From CAZJHD01 sp964545855 (GTDB lineage Bacteria; Planctomycetota; UBA1135; JACQFD01), in NCBI GenBank assembly GCA_964545855.1, contig CAZJHD010000002.1, positions 62,001 to 126,000 of the forward strand: a stretch of 64,000 nt of DNA, in the 5' to 3' direction. The stretch's first letter is position 1. Each line of letters starts with the position of its first letter. The position numbers and the translations under genes were made by a program. A model generated the notes under the pieces. The model did no database searches. It saw only the letters and a list, made by a program, of their open reading frames with translations, and had not been told where the DNA came from. Positions 26,942 through 34,987 of the stretch are shown here, piece by piece.

Positions 26942-28645
26942 ATGCACCTCTCGCCCGTTCTTCTCGTCCTCCCCCTCGTCCTCGGAGGCGGCGACGCGGC
27001 CGAGCGAACGACCCGCACGCACTCGTTCGGTCCCCTGGCGGCGCGCATGCCGGAGGTGTCCACGCCGCGCTATGGGACGTTCCTCCTGTCGGCGAACGAG
27101 GGCGAGGAGCCCGTCGAGGCCCCGGGCTTCCTCTCCCGGGACTTCCAGGCAGAGCCCGTCGACGCACCGCGGCTGCTGTACCTCCTCGTGGCTCACTTCG
27201 AGTCGGCAGCGGAGCCGCCGGCCCTCGACATCTTCCACGACTCGATCGTCGCCGTCGCGACGGAGGCGCAGCATCTGCGCATCGCCGAGATCCTGCGCGA
27301 GCTGCGGCCCCGGCTCTCGGCGTCGATCCAGGTGGAGGTGGAGTTCTGGTCCCTTCCCCCCGGAAGGGAGCTCTCGGCGCCGAGCTCCCTCGACGCGGAG
27401 GAGCTCGCCACGGCCCGCGAGTCCCTCGCGGCCTCCGGACGGGTCCTGTGGACCGGCACGCTCGAGACGATGCCGGGCCGCATCGTCTCCGGAGGCGCGC
27501 TGCAGCGGATTCCCTACGTGGAGAGCCACGGCGTCGAGATCGCATCCAAGGCGACCATCGCGGCTCCCGTCCGCGCCGTCCTTCCGGCCGGCGTCGCGAT
27601 CGCCCTGCACGCGACGCCCGTCCGCGACGGCGGCGGACACCACGTCGTCGCGCTCGCCAGCCGTGCGGATGCGTCGGGGCTCACCCGCTTCGACACCCAG
27701 GCCGACGGCGTGGGCTCCGTGGAGATCCCCCGGCTCACGGGCGTCCGCCTCGCGGGGAGCGCGACGCTCCAGCCCGACGGGGCCCTCGTCCTGCAGGCCT
27801 TCTCGAACGAAATGGAGTCGACCGTCGTGATCGTCCGCCCGGTCGGGAAGCCCCTGCCCTGGCGTCTCACCACGAGCTTCCCGGCGACGGGAGACGGGAA
27901 GGAGCGCATGGCGATCGTGCCGCTCCAGGCGCTCGCCTCTCCCTTCGGCCGCGAGCTACCCCTGCTGGACGCATCGCTCGCTCGGGTGCACGAGATCGAA
28001 TCGAGCAACGGAGTGAACGTCGCCGACCTGATCCTCGCCTACGAGGAATCCCTCTCCTCCGAGACGATCGGCGGGAACTTGATGCTGTGGGGTCCCGAGG
28101 CGAACCTCGCACAGGCTCTGAAGAGCGCGCAGGCGCTGGAGGAGACGGAGCTGCCGAGCGCGTCGTTCCGCATCGCGCTCGTCCGCGCGCGCGACGCTCG
28201 GTCGGCACTCGGCACGGCGCCGATCGTCGCCTCCGCGCGCGTGGGCACGACGCTGCGCCGGTCCGCGGGCGTGGTGCTGGGTCGCCAGGAGACGGCCGTC
28301 ACGGGGTACTCCGTCGAGGTGGCCGAAGAGGCGCAGATCGCCGGCCCCGTGGTCGCGACGTTCTTCCAGGGAGTGGTGGGCCGCCTGCGTCTCCTCGAGT
28401 CGGTCGAGGGGAAGGCGCTCGTCGAGACCGACCTGCTCTCGAGCGAGTTCGGCCCGCGGGAGCGCGTCGTGTCCGCGACGAAGTACGTGGGCGACCTGGA
28501 GCGCGTCGCGACGCGCTCCAGCTCGATTCGCCGCGTCGTCGAGATCGCACCGGGCGAGGCGAAGGTCCTCGGCGAGCTGGGCACCGCACCGCCGGGGGGC
28601 GATCGCCTCTTCGCCGTGCTCGTCCTGCTCGCGCCCGTGCGCTGA
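26942..28645 (+). CDS. secreted secretin-domain-like protein of unknown function
   Basis: 567 residues from ATG 26942, with GGAG eight bases upstream. A signal peptide (LSPVLLVLPLVLGGGDA) is followed by a mature protein with an N1-like secretin module (DIFHDSIVAVATEAQHLRIAEILRELRPRL, about 100-130) and long beta-rich segments (LTGVRLAGSATLQPDGALVLQAF and others), without a recognisable secretin barrel or Walls motif. It lies 71 bp after the anti-sigma gene and may be a target or partner of that system. I cannot name it more precisely. Confidence 0.65.
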   Translation: MHLSPVLLVLPLVLGGGDAAERTTRTHSFGPLAARMPEVSTPRYGTFLLSANEGEEPVEAPGFLSRDFQAEPVDAPRLLYLLVAHFESAAEPPALDIFHDSIVAVATEAQHLRIAEILRELRPRLSASIQVEVEFWSLPPGRELSAPSSLDAEELATARESLAASGRVLWTGTLETMPGRIVSGGALQRIPYVESHGVEIASKATIAAPVRAVLPAGVAIALHATPVRDGGGHHVVALASRADASGLTRFDTQADGVGSVEIPRLTGVRLAGSATLQPDGALVLQAFSNEMESTVVIVRPVGKPLPWRLTTSFPATGDGKERMAIVPLQALASPFGRELPLLDASLARVHEIESSNGVNVADLILAYEESLSSETIGGNLMLWGPEANLAQALKSAQALEETELPSASFRIALVRARDARSALGTAPIVASARVGTTLRRSAGVVLGRQETAVTGYSVEVAEEAQIAGPVVATFFQGVVGRLRLLESVEGKALVETDLLSSEFGPRERVVSATKYVGDLERVATRSSSIRRVVEIAPGEAKVLGELGTAPPGGDRLFAVLVLLAPVR

Positions 28646-28706
28646 GCTGCTACTCGCGCGCCTCCGCCCGCCGCACGACGATTCTCGGAACGGGCACCGT
28701 TGGGTT

Positions 28707-28804
28707 GCGGGCGCAGCCCGCGATGTGCTGCTGATCGAGGGATCCGCGCCGCCCTTCGGCGGCGCCGAGAACGGGAGCGCGCGGATATACTCCGCGCGCT
28801 CCCG
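28707..28804. promoter_or_regulatory. three consecutive stem-loops upstream of rpoN
   Basis: Perfect dyads follow each other: GCGGGC-GCA-GCCCGC (28707-28721); GCGCCGCC-CTTC-GGCGGCGC (28746-28765); and CGGGAGCGCGCGGA (28772-28785) with TCCGCGCGCTCCCG (28791-28804), a 14-bp stem. The loop of the last one, TATAC, reads TATACT with the next base, a good -10 box. The first may terminate the upstream gene, though no T-run follows. The third could be an operator or leader structure for rpoN. Confidence 0.5.
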
Positions 28805-28867
28805 CCTGCGACTCTTCGAGCGCTCGGGCTGCCGCCGGACGGGGAGCGACCACCAAGACGCCCTCCC

Positions 28868-30340
28868 TTGAACTCCGGACCCATCCGCCTCGGGCTCACG
28901 CAGTCCCCCCGCCTGGAGCAGCGGCTCGTCCAGTCGCCGCAGCTCATCCAGGCGATGCAGATCCTGCAGCTCCCGCTGCTCGATCTGCAGGGACGCATCG
29001 AGCAGGAGCTGCTGGAGAATCCGTTCCTGGAGGTCGCGGAGCCCGTTCAGGAGGAGACGACTCCGGCGCCGCCGCAGGCCGACCGCTCGCGCACGGACGG
29101 CGAGGACCAGGCGCTCGCGGAGTGGGAGCCGAAGGCGATCGAGACGTGGGAGGTCTTCCAGCGCATGGCCGGGGAGGCTCCGCCCCGCCGGCCCCGCGGG
29201 AGCGAGGAGAGCGAGGAGCGCCGGCAGGAGGCGCTCGCGAACACGCCGCAGCACGCGCGATCGATCGCCGAGCTCCTCACGCCACAGCTCGGACTCCTCG
29301 ATCTCACGGAGAAGGAGCACGAGGTCGCCGAGTACCTCGTCTCGAGCGTCGACGACCGCGGATACCTCCGCGAGCCCGTCGAGGAGATCGCGTCCGACGC
29401 GGAGCTGGGGACGACCCAGGACCAAGTGCGCACGGTGATCGCGAAGCTGCAGACGCTCGGCCCTCCCGGGCTCTTCGCGATCGACCTCCGGGAGTGCCTG
29501 CTGCTACAGCTCGAGGCGATCTTCCACGAGAACGCGCGGCAGATGACCGAGTACGTGCTCGTCGACCGCTTCCTGGAAGACGTCGCGATGAACCGGCTCC
29601 CGAAGATCGCGAAGGAGCTCGGCGTCGAGATCGACGTCCTCAAGGAGGCCATCGAGACGATCCGTCACCTCAACCCGAACCCCGCCGGCGGCGAGGTGTC
29701 GGAGCCGACGGCCAAGGTGGTGCCGGACGTCATCGTCCGCGAGGTGGACGGCGAGTACGAGATCCGCCTCGAGCGCGGCAGCGTCCCCGAGCTGCGCGTG
29801 TCGGGCGACATCGCGAAGCTGCTCTCGCAAGCGAAGAACGACCCGAAGGTGCACGAATTCCTGGAGCGGAAGTTCCAGAGCGCGCGCTGGTTCAAGGAGG
29901 CGATCGAGCGACGGCGCCTCACGCTCGACAAGATCTGCCGCACGATCTTCCAGCGGCAGCGCGACTTCCTCGACTCGGGACCGCAGTCCCTCCATCCGCT
30001 GCGCATGCAGGAGGTCGCCGACGAGGTGGGCGTCCACATCTCCACGGTGTCGCGAGCGATCTCCGGCAAGTACGTCGACACTCCCCGGGGCGTCTACGCG
30101 CTGAAGTACTTCTTCGTCGGCGGGACCGTCACCGACCAGGGCGAGTACGAGTCGCAGACGGCCATCAAGGAGCTCGTCCGCAAGATCGTGGACGGCGAGG
30201 ACAAGCAGGATCCGAAGAGCGACGAGCAGATCGCCGCCGACCTCTCCCGGGTGAACGGCGTCCCGATCGCCCGGAGAACGGTCACCAAGTACCGCAAGGC
30301 GCTGAACATCCCCGCCAGCGGCCAGCGCAAGGTCTATTGA
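28868..30340 (+). CDS. rpoN: RNA polymerase sigma-54 factor
   Basis: 490 residues from TTG 28868. Region I is LGLTQSPRLEQRLVQSPQLIQAMQILQLPLLDL, then an acidic linker, the core-binding domain (about 120-290), the HTH (LRMQEVADEVGVHISTVSRAISGKYVDTPRG) and the RpoN box ARRTVTKYRK near the C-terminus. It directs RNA polymerase to -24/-12 promoters and needs AAA+ activators, three of which are in this window. The TTG start is chosen because region I normally begins within a few residues of the N-terminus; an upstream start would read through the hairpins. Confidence 0.95.
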   Translation: MNSGPIRLGLTQSPRLEQRLVQSPQLIQAMQILQLPLLDLQGRIEQELLENPFLEVAEPVQEETTPAPPQADRSRTDGEDQALAEWEPKAIETWEVFQRMAGEAPPRRPRGSEESEERRQEALANTPQHARSIAELLTPQLGLLDLTEKEHEVAEYLVSSVDDRGYLREPVEEIASDAELGTTQDQVRTVIAKLQTLGPPGLFAIDLRECLLLQLEAIFHENARQMTEYVLVDRFLEDVAMNRLPKIAKELGVEIDVLKEAIETIRHLNPNPAGGEVSEPTAKVVPDVIVREVDGEYEIRLERGSVPELRVSGDIAKLLSQAKNDPKVHEFLERKFQSARWFKEAIERRRLTLDKICRTIFQRQRDFLDSGPQSLHPLRMQEVADEVGVHISTVSRAISGKYVDTPRGVYALKYFFVGGTVTDQGEYESQTAIKELVRKIVDGEDKQDPKSDEQIAADLSRVNGVPIARRTVTKYRKALNIPASGQRKVY

Positions 30341-30363
30341 CGACGCCTCCGTCCCGACGCGCC

Positions 30364-31713
30364 ATGCAGGCGGGGGTCGCGCCCCCGGCGCTCGTGAGCG
30401 TCCTCGAGGCGGGACTCGTCCGGGTGCAGCCGCGCGCGCTCCTCCGCGAGTGCCTGCGCGTCGAGGGCCGCGAGATCGTCGCCGCGGGCGAACGGCTCTC
30501 CCTGCCGGGCGGCGGCCGGCCGGTGCGCGTCCTCGCCGTCGGCAAGCCGGCCTACGCCCTCGCCGCCGCGGCAGCCGAGCGGCTGGAGGGCGTCCCCCAC
30601 GAAGTGCTCGTCGTGACGAAGCACGGTCATGCGGAGGGCGCCGCTCCGCCGACCTGGCGCATCGTCGAGTCCGCCCATCCGGTTCCCGACGCCACGAGCG
30701 CCGCCGCCGGCCGCGCCATCGCCGAGTGGGTCGCCGGATCGCGTCCGGACGACCTGCTCCTCGTGCTGTGGTCGGGCGGATCGTCCTCCCTCGCCGTCCT
30801 GCCGCGCACGGGCGTCGCCCTCGAGGACCTCTCGCGGCTCACGCAGGCGCTCCTGCGCTCCGGAGCGCCCATCGAGGAGATGAACGCCGTGCGCAAGCAC
30901 CTCGACGCCCTGAAGGGCGGCGGTCTCGCGCGGCTCGCCGCTCCGTCGCGGATCGCGGGACTCGTGCTCTCCGACGTGGTGGGCGATTTCCTCGACGTGA
31001 TCGGCAGCGGGCCCCTCGTGCCCGACCGCTCCACCTTCGCCGACGCGCGCGAGATCCTGCGACGGAGACTCGGCGCCGGCGCCGCCGAGCACGCGAGCGT
31101 CGAGGCGCTCCTGGAGCGCGGCGTCCGGGGCGAGGAACCGGAGACCCTCGAGGAGGGCGACCCGCTGCTGCGCTCCGTTCGCTGCACCATCGTCGGGAAC
31201 GGCCCCATGGCGGTCGACGCGAGCGCCGCCGAGGCGCAACGGCTCGGATGGACGCCCCTCGTCCTCTCGACGTCGCTGCAGGGGGAGGCGCGCGAGGTGG
31301 CGCAGGTGATCGCCGCGATCGTCCGCGAGATCCTCGACCGGAGCCGTCCGGCTCCGGCGCCCTGCGCGATCCTGTGGGGCGGCGAGACGACCGTCACGGT
31401 CCGCGGGAAGGGTCGCGGCGGGCGCAACCAGGAGATCGCGGCGGCCCTCGCCCTCGCCCTCGAGGGTCGGAGCGGCTGGTCCGCCGGCTGCATCGGCACC
31501 GACGGAACGGACGGTCCGACGGACGCCGCCGGCGGATGGGCCGACGGCTCGACGGCGGCACGCGCGGCGGCCGCGGGACGCTCCCTGCGTGCCGCGCTCG
31601 CGGAGAACGACGTCCATCCCGCGCTCGGCGCCGCCGACGCCCTCCTGATCACGGGCCCGACGGGCACCCACGTGAACGATCTCGGGGTCGTGCTCCTGGG
31701 CGCGCCGCGCTGA
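30364..31713 (+). CDS. glycerate 2-kinase, MOFRL family
   Basis: 449 residues from ATG 30364 (a TTG overlapping the rpoN stop is an alternative). Markers are the AVGKPAYALAAAA segment, LWSGGSSSLAVLP, the catalytic stretch NAVRKHLDALKGGGLARLA, VLSDVVGD, and the C-terminal MOFRL-type region (GGETTVTVRGKGRGGRNQEIAAALAL...CIGTDGTDGPTDAAGG). It phosphorylates D-glycerate to 2-phosphoglycerate, feeding glycolysis. It sits 23 bp after rpoN, probably in the same transcript. Confidence 0.92.
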   Translation: MQAGVAPPALVSVLEAGLVRVQPRALLRECLRVEGREIVAAGERLSLPGGGRPVRVLAVGKPAYALAAAAAERLEGVPHEVLVVTKHGHAEGAAPPTWRIVESAHPVPDATSAAAGRAIAEWVAGSRPDDLLLVLWSGGSSSLAVLPRTGVALEDLSRLTQALLRSGAPIEEMNAVRKHLDALKGGGLARLAAPSRIAGLVLSDVVGDFLDVIGSGPLVPDRSTFADAREILRRRLGAGAAEHASVEALLERGVRGEEPETLEEGDPLLRSVRCTIVGNGPMAVDASAAEAQRLGWTPLVLSTSLQGEAREVAQVIAAIVREILDRSRPAPAPCAILWGGETTVTVRGKGRGGRNQEIAAALALALEGRSGWSAGCIGTDGTDGPTDAAGGWADGSTAARAAAAGRSLRAALAENDVHPALGAADALLITGPTGTHVNDLGVVLLGAPR

Positions 31714-31768
31714 GAGCGGGCTCGATTGAGCGTTCGCGCGCTCGCCGCGCGCTTGTACCTTCGCGGGC

Positions 31769-32962
31769 ATGCCCTCGCATCGCTCGAAGGCCGACGCCTT
31801 CCTCCACGGCCAGCGCATCCTCCCCGGCGGCATCACCGGCCGCGAGACCGTCGACCGCTTGGTCGACGGCGCCTTCCTCGCCTACAACGGCGGACGGCTC
31901 GGCGAGGCGTGCCGGCTCTTCGCCGAGCGGATGCTCGCGCGCGACACGACCGTCGGGATGACGCTCGCCGGCGCCCTCACGCCGGCGGGCCTCGGCCGCG
32001 CCTGCGTGATCCCGCTCCTGAAGGCCGGCTTCGTCGACTGGATCGTCTCCACGGGCGCGAACCTCTACCACGACGCGCACTTCGGCCTCGGGATGGCGCT
32101 CCACCGCGGGTCGCCCTTCCTCGACGACCGGATCCTCCGCAAGCACGAGGTGATCCGGATCTACGACGTGCTGTTCGACTACGCCGTCCTCCTCGACACG
32201 GACGCCTTCTTCCGCTCGCTCCTTCGCAGCGACGCCTTCCAGAGGCGCATGTCGACGGCCGAGTTCCACTACCACGTGGGCGCCGCGCTCGCGGCCCGCG
32301 AAGACCACCTGAAGCTGCGCGACACCTGCATCCTCACGACGGCCTATCGCTGCGGCGTGCCTCTCTGGACAAGCTCGCCCGGCGACTCCTCCATCGGAAT
32401 GAACGTCGCCGCCGTGGCGCTCGAGGGCGGAGGCTTCTCCTTCGACGTGTCGCGGGACGTGAACGAGTCGGCCTCCGTCGTGTGGGCGGCGAAGCGGTCC
32501 GGCGGCTCCTCGGCGGTCCTCATCTGCGGAGGCGGCTCGCCGAAGAACTTCGCGCTCCAGACGGAGCCCCAGATCCAGGAGGTGCTCGGCCTGCCGGAGA
32601 AGGGGCACGACTACTTCCTGCAGCTCACCGACGCGCGGCCCGACACGGGAGGCCTCTCCGGCGCGACGCCGAGCGAGGCCGTCTCCTGGGGCAAGCTCGA
32701 TCCCGACAAGCTCCCCGACTCGGTGGTCGCCTACGTCGACAGCACGATCGGCCTCCCGATCCTCACGGCCTACGCGCTCGCACGCCGCAAGCCGCGCCGG
32801 TTGAGGCGCCTCGTGGAGCGCCGCGAGGAGCTCGTCACCTCGATGGCCGAGGAGTACCTGCGGAAGCTCGCGCGCGAGGCGCGAGCGAGCAAGGGAACGA
32901 AGCGAAGCGCACCGCGCCGCCGGAAGGTCCCGGCGGTGGCGCGCCGCCAGTCGGGCCGCTGA
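31769..32962 (+). CDS. deoxyhypusine synthase family protein
   Basis: 397 residues. The family hallmarks are TLAGALTPAGLGRACVIPLLKAGFVDWIVSTGANLYHD near the N-terminus, the NAD-binding glycines in LICGGGSPKNF, and GATPSEAVSWGKL, whose K309 corresponds to the lysine that carries the aminobutyl intermediate. In eukaryotes and archaea the enzyme modifies eIF5A/aIF5A; bacterial homologues are often thought to use other polyamine substrates, for example making homospermidine-like products. The gene converges on efp, the bacterial counterpart of eIF5A. A basic tail (about 360-397) is extra. Confidence 0.88.
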   Translation: MPSHRSKADAFLHGQRILPGGITGRETVDRLVDGAFLAYNGGRLGEACRLFAERMLARDTTVGMTLAGALTPAGLGRACVIPLLKAGFVDWIVSTGANLYHDAHFGLGMALHRGSPFLDDRILRKHEVIRIYDVLFDYAVLLDTDAFFRSLLRSDAFQRRMSTAEFHYHVGAALAAREDHLKLRDTCILTTAYRCGVPLWTSSPGDSSIGMNVAAVALEGGGFSFDVSRDVNESASVVWAAKRSGGSSAVLICGGGSPKNFALQTEPQIQEVLGLPEKGHDYFLQLTDARPDTGGLSGATPSEAVSWGKLDPDKLPDSVVAYVDSTIGLPILTAYALARRKPRRLRRLVERREELVTSMAEEYLRKLAREARASKGTKRSAPRRRKVPAVARRQSGR

Positions 32963-33005
32963 CGCGGGGGAGCGGCGCCTCGCTCGGCTCCGGCGCTCTC
33001 GTCCC

Positions 33006-33572
33006 CTACTCCTTCGCCCGGCTCAGGAATTCGCCGGTGTCCGTCGAGATCTTCACGAGCTCGCCGACCTCGATGTGGGGCGGCACCTTCAGCTCGTAGC
33101 CGGTCTCCACCTTCGCGAGCTTCGTCACGCTCGTGGCCGTGTTCCCGCGGGCGGCGGGCTCGGCCTCGGTCACTCGGAGCACCACCGCCGACGGGAGCTC
33201 GATGGAGATCGGCGTCGTGTCGTGGAACGTGACCACCACGTTGGAGTTCTCCGTGACGTAGTGCATCGCGTCGCCGATCACTTCCTCCGGCAACGGGAAC
33301 TGGTCGAAGGTCGTGTTGTCCATGAACACGAAGCCGGTGTTGTCCTTGTAGAGGTACTGGCACTCCTTCTTGTCCAGGTAGACCGGCTCCAGGGTGTCGC
33401 TCGACCCCAGGCGGAGCTGGCGCTGGTTGCCCGATTTCAGGTTCTTCAGCTTGATCTGATGGATCGCGCGCCAGTTCCCGGGCGTGATGTGCTCGTAGTC
33501 GGTGATGACCCACAGGTCGTTGTCCTGCTGGATCACCATGCCGCGCTTGACTTCGGTCGCCTTGATCGGCAC
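33006..33572 (-). CDS. efp: elongation factor P
   Basis: 188 residues from GTG 33572, with a strong GGAGGT five bases upstream. There are three beta-barrel domains: N-terminal KOW-like, then OB domains, with the C-terminal signature ETGYELKVPPHIEVGELVKISTDTGEF. It relieves ribosome stalling at polyproline. The loop that carries the modified residue in E. coli (PGKGQ, K34) reads PGNWR here, so N33 takes the lysine's place. Neither the EpmA/B lysine route nor hypusination at that site is possible. Confidence 0.95.
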   Translation of the reverse strand: MPIKATEVKRGMVIQQDNDLWVITDYEHITPGNWRAIHQIKLKNLKSGNQRQLRLGSSDTLEPVYLDKKECQYLYKDNTGFVFMDNTTFDQFPLPEEVIGDAMHYVTENSNVVVTFHDTTPISIELPSAVVLRVTEAEPAARGNTATSVTKLAKVETGYELKVPPHIEVGELVKISTDTGEFLSRAKE

Positions 33573-33855
33573 CGGATACCTCCGAGATGCTGTGTCGGTC
33601 GGGAAGAGGGCCGAAGAAGGTACGGTCCATCCCGCGACGCCGAAAGCCCCCGGGTCGGCGCCGAGTCCCTTCGCGCGCGAGGCGCGCGAGGGATCGACGG
33701 TGTCCCCGGGCGCGCCACCGTCGGTGCCGGGCGCGTCGAGAGGAGACAGGGAACGCCTTTCGCCACGGGCACGCGATCGGCACGCCGGTCGCACAGGGCG
33801 GCGCCTGCCCCGGCTCCACCCGTCCTCCGTTCCTCCACCATCGCCACGAATCGTC

Positions 33856-34305
33856 ATGCGGATCCAAGACTTCATCGGAAAGGACTTCGTGATCGGAACG
33901 GGACCCGACATGTCCGTGCGCGACGCCGCGAAACGCATGGCGGAGGAGGGAGTCGGCTGCCTCGTCGTCGTCGACCGGCAGGGCGCCTTGATCGGCGTCG
34001 TCACGGATCGCGACCTCGTCGTCCGCGTCCTGGCGCCGGGGGAGGATCCCGACACCACGTCGGTCGCCGAAGCCATGACGAGCTCTCCCGCCACCATCAC
34101 CGAAGGTGCGGGCATCGAGGACGCGGCCTCCCGGATGCGGGAGGCCCACGTGCGGCGTCTCCCCGTCGTCGATGCGAAGGGACACGTCGTCGGCGTTCTC
34201 AGCCTCGACGACGTGCTCTCGGCGCTGGGTCGCCAGGTGAGCGACCTCGCGGCCGTCGTGGAGGACGTCTGCCGCACGACCCGTGCGGGAGCGGAGTCCC
34301 GATGA
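33856..34305 (+). CDS. CBS-pair protein
   Basis: 149 residues: two CBS motifs (about 10-60 with VGCLVVVDRQGALIGVVTDRDLV, and 72-122 with VRRLPVVDAKGHVVGVLSLDDVL) and a short C-terminal helix. Stand-alone CBS pairs bind adenine nucleotides such as AMP, ATP or NAD and regulate partners. It overlaps the next CBS gene (ATGA). It lies in front of a sigma-54 activator and may report energy state to it; that link is inference. Confidence 0.88.
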   Translation: MRIQDFIGKDFVIGTGPDMSVRDAAKRMAEEGVGCLVVVDRQGALIGVVTDRDLVVRVLAPGEDPDTTSVAEAMTSSPATITEGAGIEDAASRMREAHVRRLPVVDAKGHVVGVLSLDDVLSALGRQVSDLAAVVEDVCRTTRAGAESR

Positions 34306-34925
34306 GCCCCACCCCCCGCCGTCGCACCGACTCCGGCAACGCCGCGCCCCGCCGCTCGTCGCGGAAGACCGTCCCCCGCAAGGCGGCCGGCCCCGTGCGC
34401 CGCACGACGGGCGCGGACGCCCGCCTCCGCGCGAAGGACCTGATGGAGCGCGGGATCGCGACCGTGCGCGCCGACGTGTCCACGGCCGAGCTCGCGCGAA
34501 CCTTCGACGACGCCGGTGTGAGCGGGCTCCCGGTCGTCGACGAGAACGGGCGCCTCCTCGGCGTCGTGTCGCGAACCGATCTCACGCGCGCGCTCGCGGA
34601 CGAATCGGAGGAGGCGGTCCTCCGGGACCCGTCGACGGAGCTGGAGGCCGGCTTCGGCGCCGAGGAGCGATCCTCCGAGGACGAGCTCCCCTCCCCCGAT
34701 CTCCGCGAATCCGGCCCGAGCCCGCTCCGCGCGCGCGACCTCATGTCCGACAGCGTCATCACGGCGAGCGAGGACGAGACGGCCGGCGAGCTCGCCGCGC
34801 GCATGCTCGAGCACCGCATCCATCGCCTCGTCGTCCTGCGGGGGCGGCAGGTCGTCGGCATCGTGAGCGCGACGGACCTGCTGGTGGCCGTCACCGACTA
34901 CGAAGCGCTCCTCGCGCCGACGTGA
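34302..34925 (+). CDS. CBS-domain protein with basic N-terminus
   Basis: 207 residues. A 40-residue Arg/Lys/Pro-rich N-terminus (RRSSRKTVPRKAAGPVRR) that might bind nucleic acid precedes CBS motif 1 (about 44-100; VSGLPVVDENGRLLGVVSRTDLTRAL), an acidic insertion (about 103-145) and CBS motif 2 (about 147-200; IHRLVVLRGRQVVGIVSATDLL). The ATG overlaps the TGA of the first CBS gene. The two proteins could form a heterodimer. Confidence 0.87.
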   Translation: MSPTPRRRTDSGNAAPRRSSRKTVPRKAAGPVRRTTGADARLRAKDLMERGIATVRADVSTAELARTFDDAGVSGLPVVDENGRLLGVVSRTDLTRALADESEEAVLRDPSTELEAGFGAEERSSEDELPSPDLRESGPSPLRARDLMSDSVITASEDETAGELAARMLEHRIHRLVVLRGRQVVGIVSATDLLVAVTDYEALLAPT

Positions 34926-34987
34926 ACGGCGCCCTCGCGGACGGCACTCGCTTGCGGCCCCCGCGCGCGGCGCATACACCGTGCGCC

